Under the pieces are notes generated by a model, which did not search any database, had not been told where the DNA came from, and saw only the letters and a list, made by a program, of their open reading frames with translations. From contig NC_081824.1 in assembly GCF_030867095.1 (NCBI RefSeq), positions 115,142,162 through 115,206,161 of the forward strand: a stretch of 64,000 nucleotides of DNA. The letters run 5' to 3'. Position numbers and translations under genes: made by a program. The stretch comes from Alligator mississippiensis. Taxonomy: Eukaryota; Chordata; Crocodylia; Alligatoridae. Below, piece by piece: positions 49,859-61,399 of this stretch; the first letter of the stretch is position 1; each line of letters opens with the position of its first letter.

Positions 49859-51665
49859 TAGCACAACATGGCTCCAATCTGTTAGAATTACAGGCACTAC
49901 TATCAAATGAACCTCCCAAAAAGCAAAATAACCATACAAAAAAGTATACCAAGTAATGTGTAAACAGTCACATAATATCACAAAGTATTTCAATTTTAAG
50001 TATTTAGCTGGGGAAAAAAAGCACACCATGATCTATAAGCTCCAAAGATGATGCCTGAAGAAGAGGGGGAGGGGAAAGAGGATAGTTTAAATGGCTGAAT
50101 GCTCAAAATTGTGAATGCTTTTACTTTTTAGAAGTTATGATTTTTAAAGAAAGCTAGGATCAGCTGTAGTTTAATTAAAAACAAAAAAATCCCGCAGAAT
50201 TATTAAAAAAAATATCAAAACCAGTTTTCTGTAGTTCTGCTTTTTTCTTAAACTAGTTCCTTTTTAAACTCTGCAGTACTATATGGCTGACAAGTACCTT
50301 ATAGTCCAGAAAGCACAGCTCAAGGTGTTTTTTTTCCCCAAATGTTTAACTTCATTTACTTTAAGCTTTAAGTGGCCTTTTCTTAAGAAACTTGGTGCCT
50401 TTACTTCTATAAACTGTTTACATTGAACACTACTGTTCTGCCATGATCTTGATGTATAGTCATGGTGTGGTACAGTTTTTGAGCCCTTAAATTTTATAAG
50501 ATACCCACTTAGACAATGACACACACCACTTAAATTGAGGGGACTCAGATTATAACTCAAACATCTACAAGGTAGTTTTTAGCTTGCTTAGCCCATGTTT
50601 TGTTTATGCACCTCTCACCATTTCATTGGTAGGCTTTTATCAGTCTGAAAGTTGACTCGATAACCCCAAGTACTGTGTGTTGATCTAATAAGAGATTTTT
50701 TTCAAAATACCTCCAACACACCGAGGACAGAAAATCTGAGACACCTGCAAAATTAAGGACTAAGCCCAGATGCTCCCATACTCAGAAAGATTACATATTT
50801 CCTAATGTAAAGAAAGCAGAAAATTAAACAGTATTACACTTCAATAGTATGTAAACACAATTACTTTATAAATCAATATTACACAAATTACTACAGCTGA
50901 TCAAAAGTAATAAATTAATATTTTTTTAAGTTTCCCTCACCACTGGTACTTGCCTCTAATATCCTGAGCAAACAAATCACAAGAGAATTATGAGTAGATA
51001 CTGTATACTGAAGTACTACATAAGACGCATCTTCTTCAACCATAACATTATAGTATGGCATAGATCAGACTCTAGGATTTCTTTTAACTTCAGGGCAACC
51101 AGTGACAATTAACTTTTTAAACATTACAAGACTTGAAAACAAAGACTCTGTGTTGGCATACCCAAACTTCTCATTTTAAAGCGTCAATCTAAAACCTGGG
51201 ACCTTCCTCATGAGAAGCTTCGCTATTAAACATGATCCATGTTTTTGTAATTTACTTTTAAGAACAAACTGAATATAAAGAGCCTAGAAAGCAGTGTATG
51301 AGAAGAGTAAACTACTGTGTTAAATTTCTAAGAATACATTTTAAATCCAGCTGAAGCACTAACATCATGTCTTTTCTGATGCAGATGACACTGTCACACA
51401 TCTGACTAGTCACAGCTCACAAAAGTCTTGATAGAAGGCAAAATCATCTAGCAAATATTCTGCCCTTCACAATACTGGGTGGATGGCTCAGTATCAACTG
51501 CAGAAACACGCAAGTAAAAGTTACTTACAGTAGCTCACGTAAAAAAGTAAAGATTTTTCTTTCGGTATCTGAAACAAAATTGCAATCAAAGAAGGTGGTA
51601 TAGCAGGAATAAGTAGATATGGTTCTCACTACTGCAATATTGTAAAGCACTGTGACAATTTAGAG
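49859..51665. other. STX7 intron 1, unrecognised stretch
   Basis: AT-rich single-copy-looking sequence; no repeat or gene recognised. Confidence 0.5.
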
Positions 51666-51946
51666 CAGTGGTTTTCAACCTTTTTAGACTTGAGGCATCC
51701 CAAGGAAAACACCAGCTCTTAGTTTTAACTTATTTTTCTGTAGGCAAAAAATAGAGCAATTTGCCTGTTGCAAAGAACTCAGAAAGGCCAAAATAGATCA
51801 GAATGTTTTTAATACTCTGAATTCCCATTTGAAATCCCTGGGTTTAACTTGTGAATCATGTTCGCACATCTAACAGTGTTAACAATGCATAGCACTCTGC
51901 ATCACAATTGAAAGGATCTAAGGAACCTCAAGGTGTCCCAGCACTG
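51666..51946 (+). mobile_element. hAT-type MITE, reference copy
   Basis: Left end CAGTGGTTTTCAACCTTTTT, then AGACTTGAGGCATCCC; right end AAGGTGTCCCAGCACTG. Flanking octamers ATTTAGAG and CTTCAGAA agree at five of eight positions, a plausible decayed duplication. This is the clearest copy for comparing the fragments at 10.4, 14.6, 15.8 and 58.6 kb. Confidence 0.75.
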
Positions 51947-51949
51947 CTT

Positions 51950-53260
51950 CAGAAGATGCACGAATAGTATTTCCTATATTGAGATATCATATTTTTCTCA
52001 TGTTATATTCAACATCTCCAAGAATTTCTAAAGAAAACAACTGAGACACTTTAAGTCCTTAAAAGAATGAAAGCGTATGCATTATATTGTATTTCCAGTA
52101 AACTACAAAAGTCCTGAAAATAATTGAGGCTGCTGCACTACAATTTGATACAGGAAAAATACAAGCTATAAACTCAGCTACAATTCCTAGAGCTTGTGGC
52201 TGGTAAACAAGGATAAGAACATACCTAGCACAAGCCAAAAGATACAGCTGTAGAGTCACCATCTGAAAATGCCTTCCCGTGCTCTTTCCCTGCTTATTAA
52301 TTTGAAATTGCTTAAAATCACTAGAACATATAGTTTGGCATCCTGACACTTAAAAGTTTCACTGACTTCACTATAATTTTTTTATAATGCCAGGAATTCA
52401 CCCCGTAAGAAAAAGGTGAGAAATGTAAACATGCGCCAAGCTGAATTCATGTTTCTTACCACGTGGCATCGCACAAGTATAGTTACCATGATCTTATATC
52501 TCCAGAGCAAATACCTCTTCATTTTCACAATATCTAATTCCTCTAAGTGACACCTCAAAACATGCCTTAACTACTACTACAGCAAAATGAGAAGAAATGA
52601 ATATGAATTGAGACTCCTGCCTTTGTAAAAAATATTAGTAAGCTAACAGGGGTGTGGCATTCTTTGACACAGTAAGGTTGCAAGAGAGTTAACTGTATTC
52701 AGACTAGACCATAGTCATTTTTTACATACTTCCTAGTTTCTCTTCAATGAAGTTTCACAGTCTGGACTCAGCTGTTAAAAATACGCCTTCCTCCATTGCC
52801 TACAAGCTTCATCCTTGGGAACAGACAGTCCCCACAGAGTATGCTCACTTGCCATCCTGTGTAATGGATGCTGACAAGAATCAAGGGTTAGAAATGCTAA
52901 GGCCTTGATTACACCTATTTTAATTTTCAACATAGTTATGGACTTTAGAACCAGAAGAGACCATGTGCTCATCAGTGCCTGACTCCCTGTATGTCCCAGG
53001 CCACACAATTTTACTCCCGTACCTCTGCACTGAGCCCAATAATTTCTGTTTGACCAAATGTGTCTTTCAGAAAGGCATCAACAGATGGAGAGAACTCACA
53101 ACTTACCTGGGCTGTTTATATAGTTAAATCACCCTCATTGCCAAAAAAATGCTTGCCTTGTTTCTATCCTAATTTATTTGGCTTTAGCTTTTGACTGTTG
53201 GTTCTTGTTGGAGCTTCTATGCTTAGAACTACATAAGCTGCCTTTTGCCTGGACTCCTCC
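51950..53260. other. STX7 intron 1, unrecognised stretch
   Basis: AT-rich sequence without a recognised element or gene. Confidence 0.5.
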
Positions 53261-53267
53261 ATGACCG

Positions 53268-53505
53268 TTTCAGGCTGGACAAAGGGAAAAACTTCTTTAC
53301 TGTCTGAGACCCCAAGGCCTGGAATAGACTGCCACCAGAGGTGGTTCAAGCACCTACTTTGAATGCCTTCAAGAGACATTTGGATGTTTATCTTGCTGGG
53401 ATCCTATGACCCCTGCTGACTTCCTGCCCCTGGTGCAGGGGGCTGGACTCAAAGATCTTCCAAAATCCCTTCCAGCCCTAGTGTCCATGAAATCTATGAA
53501 ATCCT
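53268..53505 (+). mobile_element. CR1 LINE 3' end
   Basis: TCAGGCTGGACAAAGGGAAA, CTGGAATAGACTGCCACCAG, AGGTGGTTCAAGCACCTACT and a tail of GATCTTCCAAAATCCCTTCC ending CATGAAATCTATGAAAT. The ORF2 C-terminus and 3' tail are recognisable; 5'-truncated. Confidence 0.85.
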
Positions 53506-54260
53506 TCTGTTAATGATGGGACAAGTCTCCATATTCAGTAACAAGTGGGAAGTTGCACACTTGAGCACAAAACTTTCAAACTTCCATGACTGAAAAAGGT
53601 GTCTTTTCATGCCCCGATGTGAGAAGCACTAAGTATGTTTTAGATTTCAGTTTTTAACAATGAAAAAACACTATCCAACAATGGAGTCTCATGCCTATAT
53701 TTTCATTTTCTCACTCGAATATGCTTTGAGGATTTTTCCCACTGCCCGGGAACTAGCTTATGTTCAACATTATAAAAGAACTATCTAACCTGGCTCATTG
53801 CAAATTTGATGTTGCAGCCTAGAAAGATTTGCTATTCATACTTAACTTTTAAATACAGGAATTAATGCACTGGAATCAATGGAAATATAAAATGTTTGGA
53901 CTTAACCATATGCAGGCCTTGGCAGGGTTTTGCTCCTTAAAGAGCTACAGAGAAGGCAGCAGGTAGAATCAATCCCACTCTGCTTTCAATACATCCGGAC
54001 ATAGAAAACTCCATTTTCTCCAAATTCCCAAATAAAATAGCATCTCAACTAATGACCACATTTTTAAGCAGTTAAAATAGGTAAAGAAAATTTGGCTCAA
54101 AACTGAAGCATGTTGTCAACTTAACTATGGAAAAAAATTGTAGATTATAATCATGGTACCTAACAGGAGTTAGACAACAAGGCCTTACTCAGTTCTCATG
54201 GAAATAGGTTCCACCACAGTCTATATAATGTTGACATGCATAGGAAAGCAATTCACCAGG

Positions 54261-54440
54261 GCTAGGGACAGAAGTTGCACATAAACTGGCTTAAGTGATC
54301 AGAAACTGCTTTAAACCTGCTACAGAACATATGTTCGGTGCACATAAACCAATTTCAAAATGGCCAAACCTGGCTGAACACAGTAGCAGACTTCACTGAT
54401 TTGGGTCCAACCAGTTTATGAAACTTCTGTCCCAGATCCC
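54261..54440. mobile_element. Short DNA-transposon-like element
   Basis: GGGACAGAAGTTGCACATAA and, reversed, GGGACAGAAGTTTCATAAAC are matching terminal inverted repeats continuing into ACTGG. The middle holds CTGGCTTAAGTGATCAGAAA. About 175 bp; superfamily not assigned. Confidence 0.6.
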
Positions 54441-55870
54441 TTCCTGATTCAAGTTAAATCACAGTCCCCCAGCATGCTTTGCAGCCCTGAGCTGGGCTGT
54501 ACCATCTGCTCCAGACAGCAGGGCTGGCCCTACCCCTCTGCTCCTTAGCTGGAGCAGAGGCAGGATTGTGGCCAGACACCAGCTGGCATGGCCCCTTAAG
54601 GTGAAGGGGCAGGGAGAGGGTCTACTCTCCCTTCCTGCCCTCTCCCCCCAGGAGACTGCAACCAGGGTCTGCCTGGCTGGCCCAGAGCAGCCCGTTAGGA
54701 TCCTCCACTCCAGAGGCAGGGGCAGAGGCGAGGCCAGACTCTAGCTGGCGTGACCCCGCCATCTGCCATCCATGCTCAGGGCTGAGGCCAGGGCTGGAGC
54801 AGAGCTGGGCTGGCCCATGGGTGCTGCTGAGGGAGGCCTGGAAGGGTTGGGCCATGGGGGCAAGGCCCTTCGCAGCCAGCCGCGGCTTGGGCTGGGGCCA
54901 CAGCAGCTGTGTGCCCGGACTGCTCCCAGCACCCAGGTCAGGCCAGGCTGTCATGGCGAGTGGCTCCTAGGCTCCAGGCCTGCTGGCCCAGGCAGACATG
55001 GGCATGCCCTGCACAGCTAGGCCAGCTGCCAAAGTGCCCAGCCGCAGTTACAGTGATGTCGCCTATCTGTAGTACTGCCCGTGCGCACTAGGCCAGGCTG
55101 TCATAGAGCTACAGCTGGCTGGGAAGGGTCCTGTCCCCATGGCCTGGCCCAGGCCAGCCCCACTATCTGCCCACCTTGCCTGGGCTGAGCAGGGCTAGCT
55201 GCAGGGACTGCTGAGGGCAGGCATGGAGGGGCAAGCCCAGGCCAGGCTGTGGGGGCAGGTTCTTTCCCAACCGGCTGCAGCTCCATGACAGCCTGGCCTG
55301 GTCTGGCCATGGGGAGCCAGGACCAATCAAAACACACAGCTTCCATGGCCTGAGCCCAACCCAGCCCATGCCAGCCCACCCTCAGCAGTGCCTGCAGGCC
55401 AGCCTGGCTCAACCCTGCAGTCCCAGCCAAGGGGGCAGATGACAGGGCTATGCCGGCTGGCTCTGGCTACACCCCCCACTCCACGAGAGGCCAGAGGGGA
55501 AGAAAGTCAAGCCAGTGGGATAGGGGAGATGGGGAGTTTAATCTCCCTCACTGCCCCACTTCACCTGAGGTGCTGCCTGGGCCAGTGTCTGGCCACATTC
55601 CTTCTCCCACCTCGAGGACAAGCCTGGCAAGGGCTGCTTCCCCCTTCCCCCTCCAGGCACACCCTGGCTGGGGTCCCTGCAGGCCAAGGTGGAAGCTTAA
55701 GCCTCTCCCCAGTCATACTTCGCAGACTGCTGGGGCTTGGCCTCACCCCTACCTCCGCCCCCCACCCCCTTCTGCTTCCCTCCAGCCTTGTGGCTGCTGC
55801 CTAAGGAAAGGGAGGGCTCACTAGCACCCCCTAGCTTGTAGCCTGAGCCATGTGGCTGCATTGCCAGAAT
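54441..55870. repeat. GC-rich, internally repetitive block
   Basis: Very GC-rich with degenerate GGCCAGGCTGTCAT, TGGCCCATGG and CAGGCC motifs on both strands. Long frames (for example 54622-54954, 55388-55804) have no domain and overlap in all frames, so they are compositional. Contains a strong palindrome at 55091-55298. Confidence 0.6.
55091..55298. repeat. Palindrome with arms of about 85 bp
   Basis: GGCCAGGCTGTCATAGAGCT followed by ACAGCTGGCTGGGAAGGGTC on the left pairs with the reverse complement of CCGGCTGCAGCTCCATGACA and GCCTGGCC on the right. Loop about 40 bp. Confidence 0.8.
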
Positions 55871-55914
55871 CAAAAATGAATGTCTATTCACTTGCAAAAC
55901 TCGGTTCAATCTAT

Positions 55915-55933
55915 GCAGGTTAGACTAACCTGC
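55915..55933. repeat. Small palindrome
   Basis: GCAGGTTAG-A-CTAACCTGC, a 9-bp inverted repeat around one base, at the right edge of the GC-rich block; may mark an element end. Confidence 0.6.
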
Positions 55934-55939
55934 AAAGAT

Positions 55940-58600
55940 CAAATCAAGTCAGGCTTGAGGATTTTGAATGTCTGTACTTAGCCAAGATGCTCTTACATTT
56001 GGATTATATGTGCATTGTGTCTACGAAGTGATGGAGGCACTAATGTCAGAAAAGTGCCAATTGTTTCATTTAGTGATTACATGCAATAGGTAATATTTTT
56101 ACTTCTGAAGAGGATACATACATTCTTATCAGGATGATCTTTTGGAAGAAACAATGAGAGGTTTATGCTACACACACATAAGCATTCCCTAGATAATACT
56201 CAGACACATTTTCATAAATGAGTCATAACACTTAGCAAAATGAAAAGGTAAGTATTTAATTAGATGCTAGCAGGTGTTTTTCCAGTAAGGGTGGGAAAGC
56301 GAAGTTTGATCTTGATTAAAATCTGTCCCCTTATATCTTACACTTAGATTGCATTCTCTTTTGGGGAAATATTGTCTTCTTTGCCCTGTTTCTAGAGCAT
56401 CTAGATCAACAGGTCCTGGTTTAGAATAGGAATTCACAGGTGCTACTAGAAAACTAACAATAAACTCTGAGGGAAACTAAGGGAAGAATTATATTTATTT
56501 TACCCTTTAAAAGCCAAAATCCAAATTTGCCTTTTAGGATCACCATTTGGACACAGAAAAAACCAAGACCTACAGACATTTCAGAGGTACTTTTAAAACC
56601 TCATGTTATCCTGATGCTGCAGTGTAAGAGTACCAAATGGGGTTTTTTTTCCCACTTCATCCAGATGAATTATTAAACACATATTCAAAAACACTACACA
56701 CTGAAGGCAAGGGTCCCAAAACCAGGTCCTGAAATAGTGAAAATGAGATATTCTTGCCAAAATCTAGAGCTGCTTCTTCTGTTGAAAGAAACAAATCCAG
56801 TTGTCAGGTTAGAATGGTATAGTAGTTGGAATTATTTGCCCTTTCTTGCCAAATTAAACTAATTAGAATACATTCTCAATATATTAAAAACATCCTATGG
56901 ATTAAGAGTCCCAGGTGAGCCTATTTACACAGGGTACACACTAACAAAAAGAACGATCTTCACACAATTTTTTTAACTTAAATACTAGCTGAAAATATAA
57001 AAAAAAACCAACCCTAACTCTGTTTATTACCAGACTGGGCAACAGGCCAGTTGTTTTAATAGAAGTCTTCTCCAGAAGGAACTGTGCTTGAAGCAAGATA
57101 AAATTTTAATCAAACACTTCTGTTAGATTACATTTGTTGATTAGATATCGATTATATGCTCAGCGCAAACAAAAATTAAGCCTAACCTTATTCAGTGCCT
57201 CTTAGCTTGCTCTTTGTGGAAGAGGCATTCGAGTAATTCAGATTGGCACGGTCATGTCTTGTAGAAAAAAATACGTTTTCAGAACAGATCTGAATAAGGA
57301 GAAATTGGCTGGAGGCTGGCAAAATGCAAAATGAGACCCCAGATTTAGAGAAAGTACTAGACTGAGAAGGAAGAATGGGAAGGGTAGGACTGCTATGCTG
57401 GTGTATAAAGAAAATTCTAAGGGTACAGGAGAAGATGTAATTAAGAAATAAGACAGCTCAGTTTACCTTAGGCCTCGGCTTCTTAGATCACAGGTACTGA
57501 AAAATGACATTGGTGCATGTGTTAGTACAGAATTTGCCACAGTTCTCACAAATCTATTTCCTAATCTCAAACAGGCTTTTTGGGAACTACTACAATAAAA
57601 TACAATTAGCTATGTTCCTTAAGAGCTTCCCTTCAAGTTAAGTTTGTTTTGTTGGCATGCATTCTAAAAAAAGTCAAATATGTAAAACTTAAGTAACATA
57701 TCCCCTTACAGAAGGATATAGTTTTCATTGTGTGTACTGGAGACATGTAACCTTACAGGGAAGCTTTACTAAAGAATTTAGGAATCCTCATACTAGTTTC
57801 AGTTTAAGGGACTTTTAATGCTTCTCCCCTATTTGTTTGCAGCATTTATATAAAAAGCCTCCTGCCCTGATGTAAATATTTTTCTGCCTCAAGAACATAT
57901 AATTAATAAATGCATTAGTCAGTAGTCACTGACCCAATTGATATAGGCACCTCAACTTTCTTGCCTGTTGTTTCTAGATTATTTTTTCCTCCAACTATTT
58001 TCCATTATACATATAATTAATTATCCCTGAAGCTAACATGACACAAAAATGTATCCATTCTGGGACTAAGTGCTCTAAATTTCTTCTGATAAAACCTTAA
58101 CTAAGAATCCAGTGTTTACATTTCACACAGAATAGACAATAGAGCCAGACATATCACTCCCACTTTTGTTTCTAGACTTGTGAACTGTCTTGTTCTCAGG
58201 CTGAGAAAGAGAAGTGTAGAAGCTTTTCAACAGCAAAGGCCCCAGTAGCACTGTACCAGGAACGTGAAAAATCCATATAATTTACATGGAAAGTTAAGTT
58301 CCATTGTCATATACACACACATGATTACTGCAGTTGTCCATACTTGAATCTCTGTCCATATTTTCCTTAGAAGTAGTCCAAGACTGAAACAACAGTCTTG
58401 TTGCATATAAAGAACAAATTATGGCACAGAGATGATGCCCATTTTCAAGGCCGACCGATTCCCTCCCCCTCTACTACTGAATGCTAAAGTTGTCCTAAAC
58501 CACATAAGTAAAACTTGACTTCAGATTCTTCAAAAGGAAAGTCCCTTGAATTTGGGGGCAAGAAAAAGGTCATTTAAACTATCATTTGGAGGTCATGGCA
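55940..58600. other. STX7 intron 1, unrecognised stretch
   Basis: AT-rich DNA without a recognised element or gene. Confidence 0.5.
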
Positions 58601-58606
58601 TTAGAA

Positions 58607-58889
58607 GAGTGGTTCTCAACCTTTTTAGACTCAAAGCAACCCTGGAGAGACTCAACCCTTCAGAAAATGCCAGCTTCATTTTTCTGACTACAGAAAAATG
58701 ATAGAGCAATTCTTTTTCCAAGAACTCAGAAAAACCGCAACAATGCATTTCTATTTGAAACTTCTGGGTTTATTTCATGAGTCACATCTGTAAACCTAAT
58801 AGCACTGAAACTGCATGGTACCCCATGGCCCCCCTGAAAGGATCTCAAGGAACCCCATGATGCCGTGGCTCTGTGGCTGAGAATCGCTG
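58607..58889 (+). mobile_element. hAT-type MITE
   Basis: GAGTGGTTCTCAACCTTTTT at the left and TGAGAATCGCTG at the right, with AGACTCAAAGCAACCC and CCGCAACAATGCATTTC between. Homologous along its length to 51666-51946. TTAGAA occurs at both edges (58601 and 58890), a probable relic of the target duplication. Confidence 0.75.
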
Positions 58890-59154
58890 TTAGAAACAAG
58901 GTAAATCCAAGTAGACTTTACAACTTCTCATCGTAAGCAAGACCTACATACACTTCTGCATCTCACATAGGACCACAGGATTATTTTTTACATGAGGCAT
59001 CAAGCTAGATAAGAGCAGGGAAGGTGAGTTTAAACATGGCTGATTATTTACACATGAGTAGTATATGTGTATGGGGTTTAGGGCACAAGACCCTTGAGAT
59101 CCCTTCCAACTCTGGAAGCCTTCAGCTGGCCTCTGAGATCAGCATCAGGAAAAG

Positions 59155-59596
59155 AGGCCATATGTGCATGTACATCTGTGCATGTGTGCGTACACATATT
59201 ACATATAATGTATATGATACAGATGTGTACACACACATACACAGACATATACATACCCACTACATATAAAGTCTACATACACTATGTGTGCACATGCATG
59301 TGTATACAGGCCCATACAATGTATGTACACTATATATGTGTGCACATGTGTATACACACCTATATAATGTATGTACAGTATATACATTTGTGCATGCACG
59401 AGCATGTGTGCATAGGCATATACGCTGTATATATACCTACATGCATTATATATGATCTACAACACACATGCACACACATCTATACATATATGCACCCACA
59501 CTGCATACTTTAGATTGATGGCTAGACAGATATAGTGTATACACATTATTAAAGTGTGTATACACACATATATACATATACACCCCCCCAACATTA

Positions 59597-59655
<59 letters not shown>

Positions 59656-59780
59656 TGATAGAGATGGATAGGTAGGTAGGTACAGCATAGGCACATTATG
59701 TAGGTATGTGTATATCCATACATATACAGTATGCATCCACACTGTTTAGAGCTAGATAGATAGCGTATAGACACATTGAA
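59155..59780. repeat. Microsatellite field of alternating CA/TG/TA, including (AT)26
   Basis: Long alternating purine/pyrimidine tracts (TGTGCATG, ACACACATAC, TATATGTGTGC) from 59155 on. An uninterrupted AT run of 52 bp lies at 59601-59652. GATA/GGTA-type short repeats follow. The MHIYT-like open frames are translated microsatellite. Confidence 0.9.
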
Positions 59781-59785
59781 TAGGT

Positions 59786-59953
59786 CAGCGGTTCCCAACC
59801 TTTTTTTCCCCGCCATGCCCCGCTGCTGGGAGCGGCATGTGGTGGCCCAGGGAGCCCCTGGCACACGGTGCGGCGGCTCATCTTTTCTGTGCAGTGCTAC
59901 CAGCATTGCCCATGACCCTCATTTGGGTCGTGGCCTGGGGTTGGGAACTGCTG
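59786..59953. mobile_element. hAT-type MITE (168 bp)
   Basis: Ends CAGCGGTTCCCAACCTTTTT and, reversed, CAGCAGTTCCCAACCCCAGG. Flanking octamers GAATAGGT (59778-59785) and CTATAGGT (59954-59961) agree at six of eight positions. It is inserted inside the microsatellite field. Confidence 0.85.
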
Positions 59954-60060
59954 CTATAGGTAAACACGCACACATATATACATACGCATGTGTGGGGGTG
60001 TGTACATATCCACCCACCCACATATACAGAGAATGTACACGTATTACACAGCTGTGTAAT
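59954..60060. repeat. Continuation of the CA/TG microsatellite
   Basis: CACACATATATACATACGCA and GTGTGGGGGTGTGTACA motifs on the far side of the inserted MITE, ending about 120 bp before the CpG island. Confidence 0.8.
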
Positions 60061-60179
60061 TTTTTTTGCAAAAAAAATCTTGTTGGTCTAATAAAATATA
60101 TAATCTCTTACTACGAGTCCTGATTGCACATAGCTGTGTATACACGTACAGACACACAGACACCCACACACACCCTCGC

Positions 60180-60720
60180 CCGGGCCTCGGCGGGCTGCTT
60201 CCCCCTTGGCGGCGGGGCCGGGCCGAGGCCGGAGCGGAGCGGAGCGGGGCGCGGCGCTGCCTCTCCCGCCGCGCCGCGGGGCCAGGAGCCCGCCCGGCCC
60301 GGGACCCCCAGCGCGGGGGGCCAGAGGGCTGCCCCGCCCCGCATTGCACTGCACCGCCTAGCCCGGCCCGGCCCAGGGCGGTGGCCCCTGCACGCCCCAC
60401 TCCCAACGCCTCTTACCCTCACCCCGGCGTCACCTCCGCTGCTGGTCCTGCTGCCCCGGCAGCTCACGACCCCAGACCTGCCCGGCCCGGCCCGGCCCAG
60501 CAGGCGCTGCCAGCTGCTGCAGTGTCAGCGGGCGGGGCGGGGCGGAGCGGGGCGGAGCGGAGCGCGGCGGTCCTGCCCGCCCCAGCCGGCTGTGGGGCGG
60601 TGCCTGCAGCGACCTCCCCGCCTCGCCCCGCCCCGCCCCGCCCCGCCCGCACTGGGGGCGGCTGTGCCGGGCTCGGGCCAGTCCTGGGTTTTGGGAAGGG
60701 TGGCGCATCCTGTGACGAGC
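60180..60720 (-). promoter_or_regulatory. CpG island, probable STX7 promoter
   Basis: A sharply bounded block of very high GC and dense CpG in an otherwise AT-rich window. It contains GC-box clusters: GGGGCGG-type repeats at 60531-60570, CCCCG repeats at 60625-60648 and GGAGC repeats at 60231-60250. No TATA box is evident. Position is right for STX7, about 14.5 kb upstream of the start-codon exon, and in known vertebrates STX7 begins with a non-coding exon in a CpG island. A divergent plus-strand transcript cannot be excluded. Confidence 0.8.
60417..60570 (-). other. STX7: Candidate non-coding exon 1 of STX7
   Basis: Within the CpG island the minus strand has GTGAGG followed by GTAAGAG. The latter is a strong donor that would end an exon at 60417; using GTGAGG instead would end it at 60423. 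The transcription start is not visible, so the upper limit is a guess. The exon would splice to 45948 or 45990. Supported by position and donor quality only. Confidence 0.4.
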
Positions 60721-60734
60721 TAGTTGTTGGGGCT

Positions 60735-60800
60735 GGTGCTGCTTTGAGGGGTTGGGCTCGATGCCCTCCTGAGGTCTGTTGCAGCCCTCCTCTTCTGTGA
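60735..60800 (+). mobile_element. CR1-like tail fragment
   Basis: GGGTTGGGCTCGATGCCCTC followed by CTGAGGTCTGTTGCAGCCCT and CTTCTGTGA follows the CR1 tail pattern GGTTGGACTCGATGATCTCC. It abuts the promoter-distal edge of the CpG island. Confidence 0.55.
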
Positions 60801-60978
60801 GCCTGTGATCCTGGCACTGCACCTGCTCACTCCCCCGTTCAAATGGAAAGGAGAGGCTTTCCCACTAGGCTGGGGCCGCAGCGCTGCCTTCTTCAGCTGC
60901 AGCAGGAGGCAAAAAAACAAATAAGGCCCCTTTTAGAGCGTGTTAAAAACCCGTCGGCCGCTGCAGAAGCCCCTAAAG

Positions 60979-61265
60979 CGGCGTTCCCCAATGTGTGGGT
61001 CGCGACCCAGAAGTGGGTGGACTTGAACAAACTTGAAAAAGGGATTGGCCTTTAAAGGAGGAAAATGTTGGAAACCGGGTGTTTTCCCTTGCAGGCTGGC
61101 AGAGGTGCAGCCTACAAGGGGCTGCTTGCCCCCTCCCTCCTCCCCCATGCCTCACCCACCCACACACACTGGGGGAGCAGGTCAGGAGTGCAGGGCCCTG
61201 GACCTAGACTGGCCATTGCTGTTTACAAATGGGTCCTGGTACAAACAAAAGGTTGAGAACCAGTG
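60979..61265. mobile_element. hAT-type MITE with 8-bp TSD
   Basis: Flanked by CCCTAAAG (60971-60978) and CCCTAATG (61266-61273), seven of eight identical. Left CGGCGTTCCCCAATGTGTGG; right reversed CACTGGTTCTCAACC. Shares GCGACCCAGAAGTGGGT and GGGTCCTGGTACAAACAAAAG with 34883-35330. Confidence 0.88.
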
Positions 61266-61399
61266 CCCTAATGGACAGCAGGGTGAAAAGAAAGCAGAAG
61301 AAAGGCTAGGTTGCTGGCTGGAGCCTCCAGAGCATGAAAAAAGATGGGAAGGTTGTTCACCCGTCACATGAAGGGCTTAGGAAGGATCAGGGACAATGA

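Noticed and set aside
54622..55909. Open frames of 60-138 residues in the GC-rich block
   Set aside because: Overlapping in several frames, made of degenerate repeats and palindromes, without splice sites or recognisable domains.
59024..59513. Frames encoding His/Tyr/Thr-rich repeats
   Set aside because: Translated microsatellite (alternating CA/TG/TA), not protein coding.
60066..60822. Long overlapping open frames (up to 244 residues) on both strands across the CpG island
   Set aside because: GC-rich sequence lacks stop codons in most frames. The translations are Pro/Ala/Arg/Gly-rich with no domain, and frames overlap on both strands, so they are compositional.
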